The notes under the pieces are model-generated. The model was given only the letters and a program-made list of their open reading frames with translations. It ran no database searches and was not told the DNA's origin. A stretch of DNA of 64,000 bases from Cordia subcordata (lineage: Eukaryota; Streptophyta; Magnoliopsida; Boraginales; Cordiaceae). Position 1 is the first letter of the stretch. The number at the start of each line of letters is the position of its first letter. The stretch lies in the NCBI GenBank assembly GCA_028554755.1, contig JAPTOF010000009.1, positions 1-64,000 on the forward strand, given 5' to 3'. Shown piece by piece: positions 48,262-57,695 of the stretch. The translations under genes and the position numbers were made by a program.

Positions 48262-48520
48262 TTTTTGCGGATTAAGTGAGTTTATTAAAATCGCAATTTG
48301 TAACGTGTACAACCCAAAACCCCTCAAGCCAAAGATACAACAAGATAATGAAAATCATGGCTTGAGGGGCAAGTACAAAACATAAAAACATCAAGAAAAA
48401 CATCCAAGCAACAAGAGGTAACAAAATCTCAAAGAGAACAAAATGCAACAACAAAATTGAAAGTGTTGCAAGGGCTGAAGTTTTTTTTTATTTCAGCACA
48501 TCCAAAAATAGAAACCAAAG
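48262..48520 (-). other. R9 3' UTR and A-tail
   Basis: T-rich 3' UTR, hairpin (48320-48369), then GGGTTGTACACG, TTTTAATAAACTCACTTAATCCGC and A-tail. The terminal CTTAATCCGC-A(n) resembles CTTACTT...CGC-A(n) of the autonomous copies. Confidence 0.8.
48320..48369 (-). promoter_or_regulatory. 3' UTR hairpin of R9
   Basis: Perfect 12-bp inverted repeat: CCCCTCAAGCCA at 48320-48331 and TGGCTTGAGGGG at 48358-48369, with a 26-nt loop. R10 has the same outer arms. In stringent LINEs the RT recognises a 3' stem-loop, and that role is a guess here. Confidence 0.75.
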
Positions 48521-51000
48521 TCAAGTGTAAGGCTGGTCTTCATTTCCGAGTGGGTGAATAACCCTTGTGCCATCAATCTTTTCCCCTTCTTCCTTATCCA
48601 CATTGGTGGCTGCGTGATTCAAGCAAGCTTCTTCTAAATTGACATCTTGATTGGCAGCAACATTGTCATCCTCTTTTTCAATAATCACTTCATTCTCTTT
48701 CTCATTCATGGCCAAGTTTTCCACTTCAATTGAAACATCATCATTTGCTTTAAGGGCTGCAAATCGATTGCCATCCAATTGGGCGTTTGTTGATGGGGCC
48801 GAGCCATTAGATTTGATGACAACACTTGCAAATGGAGTAGGGTTCACATTTGTTTTTTCCTTCCACACTTTTTTTGATTTGGAATTCAGCCACTCCTTCT
48901 CTTTCCTTTCAACTCTAGAGTGTTGTTGGGGAGCATTGACTTTAGATGCATTTGGGCAAGAAGAAAGGTTATGCCCAACAATTTTACATGAAGAACACAC
49001 AACAGGCTTCCAAGCATATTCGACTTCAATCTTTGCCTAATCTCCATTCCTAAGTTTCACAAAAGTAAAGTCCGGGAGATTTTTTGAGAGATCCATCTCC
49101 ACACAAACTCGGGCAAATCCAATAAAGGTGCAGGATTCCGTCAGTTTGTCCGTTTGAATGGGATTGCCAAGAGTGCTTGCCACATAACTAAGTCCTCTTC
49201 TAGTGATAAGGGAACATGGGACATTATGAAGCTTAATCCAAAGTGGGACTTTCTCCCAACTAAAATGCATAAGCTGGGCGTTTGAATCCCATCTTCTAAG
49301 CAAAAAGGGGCGATGATTCACGTGCCACATTTGCTCAAGGACTTGCTCACAATAGTTTTCGTTTTCAAATTTGAACACAGAGCCCATTTTCAGTGGATTT
49401 AATTTCAACCTTTCCATATATTCTCCAATGGACATCAACCATTCTTCTAAGAAGGAAAAAGGGAGGGGGTTTGTCAAGGAATTGACCAATAAGACAATGC
49501 TTGTAATAATCGTCACCTTCAAGATACACTTCCTCAAGAGGAATAGCCCCAATAAAACCATTTTCTTCATAAGGTTCAATGAAATTAAGCTTAGTAGAAA
49601 GGGGCAGATTACCTACAAATGTGGCTTGCCAATCCTTTGGGGAGTTCCATGCAAGTGGAGGAGGAGAGCTTGTATTTCCTAGCTCAAGAGATGGTTGAGG
49701 AAAAAGCCTTGGAATACCATGATTTAAATGTGGAGATGCATTCTCTTGGCTTGAATTAACTCGTGATAGAGAGGGGAACTCATCAAAAAATGCTTGTGCT
49801 TGTGCATTCTTGTTTGGAGAGCTAGTTCCTTCTTGGCCGAGTTCCTTGGAGCAAATATTTTTTGAGGAAGAGCTGCTGTTCGTCCATGCATTATGGGGCA
49901 AAAAGGGGGCTGAAAAATGATCTTTTGAGGTGGCAATTGGGCTGCTGAACATGGGTGACTTGGCAGCCAAATCAGCACCATTAGATGAGTTGGCCGGAAA
50001 GATAGGAGAACCAGCAAAATCACGTGATTTTGGGGGGAATTCAGCAACATGATTTTTGAGATTTGAAATATGTTGAACTTTTGGGCTGGCCAAGGCTGAA
50101 AGGGGGGGCTTAGCTGTCGAATTTGGACTAATTTGACCAGCAAAAGGACTTTCATTTTCAGCAAAAGGAGCTGACCCATCAGGTGCAAAGCATTGTCTAG
50201 CGGGTAAAAGACCTCAATTCAGCTTTATCTCTACCAGCTTCATTTTGCAAATTCGAACCATACTCAGCTGATTTGAAGCTTCTCTCCAACGAGTTAATGA
50301 GCTTAAAATCAGATTTAGAAGCTAAAAATGTGTTCTCTACAATATAAGGATTTAGAAGAGTACCATTTCTCATGGGGGATTTTGGTGCTTCATGAAGTGA
50401 GCTGGTAAAGGCAGCCATGGAAGCATTCCTCTCAAGCTCCAAAAGCTGTGATTTAGCTCCTTTCTCATCACTTTTCCTTAGATTTTCCAAGGGCGGCATT
50501 TCAAGATTAGCAAAGTCTTTATTAGAAGAAGGAGAAGAGAGATTGGCAGCCATTGACGAGCAAGAGAGGTATTTGACAAGTTGAGCTTTAGATACATTGT
50601 ATTTCTCTTCCAAAAGCTTGCCCAAGTAAACCGAATTTGTGCATTCCTTCTTAGCTCGTTCTATTTTCTCTTCCAAAGAGAGATACAAATAACCCTCATG
50701 AGTTTGTGGAGAAGGAGATGAAGGATTAAATCCCATATTCCTAGCTGAATCGCATGCCATGGACCTTATGCTTGAGTTGGTTGAGTAACCTTCTTCTTCC
50801 AAGAAAGCTGAAGATGAGTGTTCAACCAAGGGAATTGAGCTTTTGGTATTATCAACAAAATTTCCTTCAATTTCAGCATATTTTCCTTCAAAATCAGCAG
50901 CACCATGTGATATTTCTTCATAAGACTCCAAAAGCTTAGCTTTTATGGCTTTGATTCTAGCACTCTTACGAGAAGAAGTGTGATTCTTCTTCTTTGGCAT
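48521..51000 (-). pseudogene. R9 ORF1 (DUF4283 + CCHC RNA-binding protein)
   Basis: About 826 codons from ATG at 50998-51000 to the stop at 48521. Order: basic arm MPKKKNHTSSRKSARI; Ser-rich spacer; helical module KLLEEKYNVSKAQLVKYLS (about 50570-50630); long Pro/Ser-rich spacer; FPSLSR box (about 49760); DUF4283 (about 49030-49560) with FKFENENYCEQVLEQMWHVN and LLRRWDSNAQ; VCSSCKIVGHNLSSCP knuckle (C-x2-C-x4-H-x4-C, about 48953-48998); acidic tail. Two frameshifts (near 50200 and 49375) and one TAG in place of Trp (49037-49039) inactivate it. Few lesions for the length suggest a young insertion. Expected role: RNA binding and RNP assembly. Confidence 0.85.
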
Positions 51001-51102
51001 GATTGAAGTTGAGTTTATGAAGTTGAATTTTGGTGGGAAAGTGGAGAAATTCTAGAGAGAAGGCAGAGCATTTTTCTAGAGAGAGAAAAGTTTTGGTTCC
51101 CT
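51001..51102 (-). promoter_or_regulatory. R9 5' leader, CT-rich
   Basis: On the minus strand it starts AGGGAACCAAAACTTTTCTC, then CTCTCTAGAAAAATGCTC and CTTCTCTCTAGAATTTCTCC. Because the target-site duplication fixes the element end at 51102/51103, this defines the true 5' terminus of the family. Confidence 0.6.
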
Positions 51103-51119
51103 AAATCCATCTCTATTTT
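51103..51119. repeat. Right copy of 17-bp target-site duplication of R9
   Basis: AAATCCATCTCTATTTT, identical to 48245-48261. Confidence 0.88.
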
Positions 51120-52761
51120 CCCTTCATTATGGGCAGCAAGCTCAAAATCTTTACTTGAGACACCATCATCTTTCCTCAATGGCATATTTCCTTCTTCAAC
51201 AATGGGTACTTCATTTGGAGAAAGGGCAACAAATTGGTTTTCCTCCATTGGACTCTTTGTTGGGGGATCTTGAATCACATTTGAAGCTTCATTAACCATA
51301 ACTTTGGTGTCTTGAAAGGGGGTGGTAGATGAAACTCTTTTCCAAACTTTTCTAGATCAAGCATTTTCCCAACCATCCCATTTCTTCTCAAATTTTTTCT
51401 CATTCCTTGGTTGATGAGTTTGAGCCATAAGAGGGCAAGTATTTGTGGGATGACCAACAACCTTGCAATGAGAGCAAACAAGTGGCTTCCATGCATATTC
51501 GATATCAATCATTGCCCATTCTCCATTTCTAAGCTTGACATGTGTGAAGTCGGGTAATTCTTTTGAAAGGTCTATCTCTACACAAATACGTGCAAACCCC
51601 ACAACGGTACGGGATTCAGTAAGTTTTTCCATTTGAAGTGGGACCCCAAGAGTGCTCCCAATGTAACTTAAACCCCTCCGAGTGATGAGTGAGCAAGGGA
51701 CATTATGGAGTTTAACCCATAAAGGCACTTTATCCCAAGCAAATTTTTGGATTTGAGCATTTGAGTCCCATTTTCTAAGCAATAAAGGCCTATGATTCAC
51801 ATGCCAAAGTTGCTCCATAACCCTATTGCAAATCTCATCATTCTCAAACTTGAAAACAAAGAAACCGATTTCGGAAGATTTAATTTCAATATGACCAAAT
51901 TGCTTCCAATGAATATCCGCCATTTTCTGAATGAGGAAAAAGGGAGGAGGATTTCCAACAAATTGTCCTATTAGGCAATAATTCCAATGACTATCTCCGT
52001 CAATAAAAACTTCTTCCGGAGGAATAGCACCCACAAATTCATTTTCAACAAAGGGAGCAAAGAAATCAAGCTTAGTGGCATTTTCAAGATTCCCAACATA
52101 AATGCGTTGCTAATCCTTCTTATTTTCCCAAGTATTCCTAGGAGCATTTTCTTGAGTGGAAGCATGAGCTAATTGATTTTTGAGGTGCTGGACATTGTTT
52201 GCGTACTTCTGAGGATTAAAATTATCGAAAGGAAACTCAAAAAAAGAAACACCTTGAGTAGTGCTGAATTGAGAAATATTCTGGACAAGCATGTTACTAT
52301 TATCCAAATTAGGGCTGGAAGGAAAGCCAAGCTTACTTGGTAATTTGCTGAGGTGGAGGAGAGAGGTGGAAAAGCATCCACATCAGCAAGAGGTGGAGAG
52401 GACCGTTGCAAATTGTCACAAAGTTGTGTTTCTTGCAAGGAAGAAGTGTGGCCCGCATGTGCAAGGTCTGGTGGAGTACTCACATGTGTAATATTTGGCA
52501 CCATAGTTTGACCAAAATTTTCTTGATTTTGAACTGAACCTTGAACAAAGTGGTGCTGGTCCGAAAAAGTCCAACTCTTTGTGATTTCATTCCAGCTAGC
52601 TTCATCTGATTTGGCATCCACTTTACAGAAATTTTTGAATAAGAATCACGTGCATCTCCCATGGTTAAGTCATGTGCTGTCAGTTCCCTATTGGTTTGAC
52701 TAAAAAGCATGCTGCCATGGGCTGGAAACATGTCCTTTTTAGCTAAAAATCCAGTAGGCAA
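51103..52761 (-). pseudogene. R8 (5' part): ORF1 with DUF4283 and CCHC, host of R9
   Basis: Minus-strand ORF1 truncated at its N-terminal side at 52761. It reads a Ser/Gln-rich spacer (ADVDAFPPLSS near 52370), DUF4283 in an open stretch (51357-52034) with GAIPPEEVFIDGDSHWNYCLIGQF, KFENDEICNRVMEQLWHVN, LRKWDSNAQ and DLSKELPDFTHVKLRNGEW, the knuckle VCSHCKVVGHPTNTCP (about 51433-51480), then an acidic tail with QFVALSPNEVP and HNEGKIEMDL at the R9 insertion site. Frameshifts near 51357 and 52160 and several stops break it. The 3' UTR beginning at 48080 resembles R10, so R8 is probably ORF1-only too. Confidence 0.82.
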
Positions 52762-53505
52762 ATGGACCTCTCTAAAGAGTTGCCGAATCACACCTTTGTG
52801 AAGCTTAGGGATGGTAGTTGGGCTAGGATTGCACTTGAGTATGCTTGGAAGCCTCTTGTTTGTTCAAATTGCAAGATTGTGGGTCATTCGCTCTCTTTAT
52901 GTCCTAATTCAATCAACTCAAATATGACCAAATTTCCTGAAGGTGAGCGGAAAAGAGAAGGAGAATGGAAAGGTATCAAGACAAAGAAAGTTTGGAAAAG
53001 AGTTCATGTTGTTGACTCTAAGCATTTTTCAAGTGCCATGCTTCCTAGCACCATTTAAGTTTCTAAAGATGGAAATGAGCATTCGGTCACTCCACCAAAA
53101 ACCAAGTTGGGCGTCAATCATTTTGAAGCACTCATCCCTTGTGATAAAGATAAGAAAGTTGAGAAATTTTGTCCTCTTGATGAGATGATCAAGGATGAAA
53201 CATCCGCGTGTCACCTTAAAGAGAAAAATGAAGACTTTTTGAGGTATTATCTTGTTGAAGAGAGAAGAGTGGAAGGTGTTGGTTGTAGCCCATCCTCTCA
53301 CCTTTCTTAGTTCTTTGCTTGTTTCTTGTTCTTTTCTTTTTTCATGACTTTTGTTGATGGATTGCTATACTTTTATTCATACCCCTCAACCCGTGAAGCT
53401 TTTGTTTTTATTGTTTGATCTTTTGGATTGAGGGGTCATGAAAGTGTATCTTGTACAACTTTGTGTTGAAATAAAACTTTTCTTAACTCGCAAAAAAAAA
53501 AAAAA
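52762..53505 (+). mobile_element. R10: 5'-truncated ORF1-only element
   Basis: Plus-strand 3' end of an ORF1-only LINE: end of DUF4283 (MDLSKELPNHTFVKLRDGSW), the knuckle VCSNCKIVGHSLSLCP (about 52857-52905), an acidic tail ending CSPSSHLS at TAG about 53308-53310, then a 180-nt 3' UTR and A14 (53492-53505). One in-frame stop at 53056-53058. No ORF2 follows, which independently repeats the R9 layout. It abuts R8 on the left and R11 on the right. Confidence 0.85.
53311..53505 (+). other. R10 3' UTR with hairpin and A-tail
   Basis: Arms CCCCTCAA (53382-53389) and TTGAGGGG (53428-53435) with a 38-nt loop, then TTGTACAACTTTGTGTTG, AATAAAACTTTTCTTAACTCGC and A14. Layout and terminal motif parallel the R9 3' UTR. 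Confidence 0.75.
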
Positions 53506-55265
53506 GCAAGTGGCATTAGAAAAGGTGACCCTCTCTCTCCTTATATCTTTGTCTTATGCGTGGAAGTCCTTTTATCCTTACTTAATGGTTTGGAACATCA
53601 CTCAAAATTCAGCTACCATCCTAAATGTGCTAACCTCAAGCTGAATCATATTTGCTTTGTGGATGATCTTTTCATTTTTTGCAAAAGCAACTTGGAGTCA
53701 ATTACATGTATTATGGAGATTTTGGAAAAGTTTTATGAATACTCGGGACTCAAAGTGAACAGCAGCAAAAGTGATGCCTTCCTTGGGGGTTTTTCACAAA
53801 ATGAAAGAAAGCTAATTCTTGAAAAGCTTGGCTTCAAAGAGGGCCTTCTTCCAATTTGTTACCTTGGGGTCCCATTGGTCACTAGGAAACTTCGCAAAGG
53901 AGATTATGGACCACTTTGGGAGAAAATCAATGGAAGAATTGAACATTGGACCACACAAAATCTCTCATATGCTGGAAGGCTTACACTCATAAAGTCAACA
54001 CTCTCGCAAATTTGTGCATATTGGGCAAGCTCACTTCTTTTACCGAAATGCATTACTAAGGAAATTTAGTCAAAGTTTTGTGCTTTTCTTTGGAGAGATA
54101 TGGGTGCAAAGATTGCATGGAGCAATATTTGTGTTCCTTTGAATGAAGGAGGATTGGGATTAGATCTTTGGAGGACATCAACAACACTTTCTTCATCAAA
54201 GTGTTTTGGAGAATGTATGCATATCAAGACACACTTTGGAGCAAATGGGCACATTCAAACTACATCAAGAATGAATCAATCTGGACTATTTCTTGCTTAT
54301 ATGATTCAAGTTGGATCATAAAGAAACTACTCAAGTGCCGAGCCTCAATAAGAAGTCAAATTACGCACAATATTGGAGATGGAAGAAACACACACTTTTG
54401 GCTTGATAAATGGCATAGCAATGGAACTTTTCTTGAGCATTGGAGTGACACCTTTAATCACCCATCTCTCCATGCAAAGGTATGAGAGATTTACTCAAAT
54501 GGTTCTTGGAATTGGCCCATTCAACTTGTTCATATCCCTATTCCTAATGCTGCCCCTATCGAAAGCAACCCGGATACTTTCTCTTGGGGTCTCTCAAAAG
54601 ACGGGAATTTCTCCTTGAAGCATACTTGGGAGCATTTGCGTAGGAGAAGAAGCAAAATTGAATGGCATAATATCATTTGGTACAAAAATCACACACCAAG
54701 CCATGCTTTTATCACATGGCTTGCGATGCATGATCGCCTCACCACAAAATTTCGAATGATTACTTGGGGTATTGAAATCAATACAAATTGCATCTTTTGC
54801 AATTTTGCTTATGAGACAAGGGATCATCTTTTCTTCCATTGTAGTTTCACAAGAAGAATATGGAAAATGGGACTCAAATTAACATGTATCAAGAATCCGC
54901 CAATCTCATGGGATGAGATTATTACATTCCTTACCCCGCATGCTCTTGAAGACAATCTTCAAGTAACACTCATTAAACATCTCTTGGGAGCAGTAATCTA
55001 TTTCATTTGGATGGAAAGAAATGATTGACAATTCAACAAAGGAGCAAAAAATGGAGGAGCAAATCTTCTCATCCATCTTCAACCATGTTCCAGTTAAATG
55101 TTCAATTGGAAAGCATTTCACTTTTTCTTGTATCAACAAAATTATTTGTAAGAATTGGGGGATTGAGGCTATTTTAGATTAGAATTCCCCCTTCTTTTGT
55201 ACATCTTTTGACTCTCATGTACATATTTTGTAATTAATACATCACTTTTCTTGCAAAAAAAAAAA
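53506..55265 (+). pseudogene. R11: 5'-truncated LINE (RT from GIRxGDP, zf-RVT, A-tail)
   Basis: Starts within RT at ASGIRKGDPLSPYIF directly behind the R10 A-tail. FVDD at 53656-53667, SGLKVNSSKS, ICYLGVPLV (Arg to Cys), thumb, linker IGDGRNTHFWLDKWH, GSWNWPIQL, SWGLSKDGNFSLKHTWEHL, then the zinc segment C-I-F-C...Y-E-T-R-D-H-L-F-F-H-C (about 54790-54850; third Cys is Tyr). It is open at 54615-55028 and ends near IEAILD-TAG (about 55180). Breaks: frameshift near 53530, stop at 54067, frameshift near 54165, TGA at 54484, TGA at 55026. 3' UTR with TGTACATATTTTGTAATTAA and A11 (55255-55265). Confidence 0.85.
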
Positions 55266-57695
55266 TCAAGGATGCTGTTGGGAAGAACATTAGAGATGAT
55301 GATGTGAATTCTCTCTTGGCCCCTATCACACATGATGAGATCAAGAAGACTCTTTTTTCACTCAATCCCAACAAAAGCCTTGGCCCGGATACATACACTT
55401 TCCATTTTTACATGTCTGCTTGGGAGATCATTGGAGATGATGTTCTTAAAGCCGTTTCCTCCTTCTTTCAATCATGCAAACTTCTCAAGGAGGTAAACTC
55501 AACAATTATTGCTCTTGTTCCTAAAATGAAAAACCCCTCAATGGTCAAAGATTATAGACCTATCTCTTGTTGCAACACCATCTAAAAATGCATCTCCAAG
55601 ATCCTTGCGAATAGAATTAAAAGTTGCTTGCCTCATATTATCTCTTGGAATCAATCAGCTTTTCTTCAAAATAGGCTCATTAATGAAAATATCCTCGTTG
55701 CCCATGAACTTTTAAAGGGTTATGCTGGAAATCATATTTCTCCAAGATGTGCTCTCAAGGTGGACATTATGAAGGCCTTTGATTCACTCAACTGGAATTT
55801 CATTGAAGCTTCCCTCTTTGCATTTGGACTCCCTCAAAAGTTTGTAAAATGGATTATGGCTTTCATCACCACACCCAGTTTCTCAATTGCAATCAATGGA
55901 AGCTTGGAGGGCTACTTTCAAGGAGGAAATGGCATAAGACAAGGTGACCCCATCTCACCTTAGATTTTTGTTATTTGCATGCAGGTACTTACTTGTATGC
56001 TTAACAAGCTTGATTCCAATCTAGACTACAAATAACATCCAAAATGCTGCTCATTAAAGCTCAATCATCTTTGTTTTGTGGATGACCTCTTCATCTTTAG
56101 CAAAGGAAGTCTCAAAGCTATTGCAAACATCATGGAGGTCTTGAATGTTTTCTCCACTTATTCTAGCCTCAAAATCAATCATGCAAAAATTAATATTTTC
56201 TTTAGAGGTGTTCCAAATAAAGAAAAGCAAGCCATTCTTGAACTTGTTGATTTTAAAGAAGGTGAATTACCGATAAGGTATTTGGGCATCCCTCTTGTCT
56301 CAAGAAAGCTCCACCAATCTGATTGCATTCCTCTTATTGAGAAACTTAATATAAAGCTCAATTTTTGGGCTAATAAGTGGCTCTCTTTTGCTGGAAGACT
56401 TGTTCTAATGAAATCTACTCTCATGCAAATTTGTTCCTATTGGGCTAGCTCAATCCTTCTCCCAAAAGGAACATTGGTAGCCATTGAATCAAATTTTAAA
56501 GCTTTTCTTTGGAGAGGTACCGGGCCTAAAGTTGCTTGGAAAGATATATGCCTACCTGACAAAGAAGGTGGACTTGGCATACAGAAAATTGGGGAGATTA
56601 ATGAGACTTTTATGCCCAAAGTGTTTTGGAGAATGTATGCAACAAAATATACCCTTTAGAGTAATTGGATGCACACAAATTATATAAAAAATACCTCCAT
56701 ATAGGTTATGCAACCACCGCATGATGCAAGCTGGATCATCAAAACTCTTTTGCAATGTCGAGAGAAAGCAAGGAAATTAATCCAACACCATGTTGGAAAT
56801 GGCTCAAATACATTCTTTTGGATTGACAATTGGCATTTGGAGGGGCCTCTCTTGAGACATTGGAGCACCACATTTCAAAATCCACCTTTCTATGCCAAGG
56901 TTAGTGAAGTCTTCCATGGTGGACATTGGATTTGGCCTATCAATCTTTTTCATGTTCAAATCCCACATTTTAGCCTTGATGAAAATACTCAAGACACTCT
57001 TATTTAGCTTTTATCAACTAATGGTGATTTCTCATTCAAACTCACTTGGGAGCATATCCGAGAAAAAGGCCAACCCATTTGTTGGCATCACTTGGTTTGG
57101 CATAAAGGATTCAATCCTAGGCATGGGTTTATTTGTTGGCTTGCTTTTCAAGACTAGCTATACACAAATTATAGACTTCTTAATTGGGGGCTGATTGCTA
57201 ATCCGCTTTGTAACTTTTGCCATATGGGATGTGAGACAAGGGATCACCTTTTCTTTGATTGCTCCTTCACATGTAGGATTTGGAGGTATTGGCTTGCTAA
57301 TACTCTTGTTCCAAAACCTTGATTGGCTGGGATGATATTATTGCATATCTAACACCATTTGCTCTTGAGAATCATTTAAAAGCCACCATTTTGAAGCATC
57401 TACTTGGAGCATCTATCTACCATATCTGGCTTGAAAGAAATAGACGCATCTTTAATCATGAAGCCAAGACTGAAGAATTCATCGCACTTGCAATCTTTAA
57501 TGATGTTAGAACTCGACTATCTTCTGGTTGGAAATTTAAGTCAAATTATGTCAATATCACCTTAGGTAAATTGTGGAGATTAGATGATATTCTTGTTTAT
57601 ATCATCTTCTTTTTGTACTTCCTTGTTCCATGTACTTGTACATTTTTCATTTTAATGAAATCACTCACTTACTCAGCAAAAAAAAAAAAAAAAAA
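55266..57695 (+). pseudogene. R12: 5'-truncated LINE (complete RT, zf-RVT, A18)
   Basis: Begins just before RT (IKDAVGKNIRDDDV) behind the R11 A-tail. One frame runs from 55266 to about 57200 with stops at 55583, 55961, about 56033, 56657, 56702, 57004 and 57157. Motifs: NPNKSLGPDTYT, VKDYRPISCCNTI, NQSAFLQNRLINENIL, KVDIMKAFDSLNW, GIRQGDPISP, FVDD (56075-56086), IRYLGIPLV, GNGSNTFFWIDNWH, zinc segment C-N-F-C...C-E-T-R-D-H-L-F-F-D-C (about 57205-57265). A frameshift near 57310 follows. The normal stop after LWRLDDILV is mutated to TAT, so the frame reads through the 3' UTR into the A-tail (57678-57695). Confidence 0.86.

Larger units (their letters stand above)
48262..51102 (-). mobile_element. 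R9: ORF1-only (half-LINE) element with target-site duplication
   Basis: A complete insertion of about 2.84 kb inside R8, bounded by a 17-bp duplication. It has a CT-rich 5' leader (51001-51102), an ORF1 of the MPKKKNH type (about 48521-51000), a 260-nt 3' UTR with a 12-bp hairpin, and an A-tail (T run to 48266). There is no trace of endonuclease, RT or zf-RVT. Because the 5' leader and 3' tail are both present, this is a full insertion of an RNA that lacked ORF2, not a 5' truncation. It would need ORF2 protein from another element, comparable to HAL1 in mammals. Confidence 0.88.

Noticed and set aside
52762..57695. R10-R11-R12 as one insertion splitting a single LINE (R8 continuing in R13)
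   Set aside because: R8 stops in the middle of ORF1 while R13 resumes at the ORF1 C-terminus of a different ORF1 type, so the two flanks are not halves of one element.
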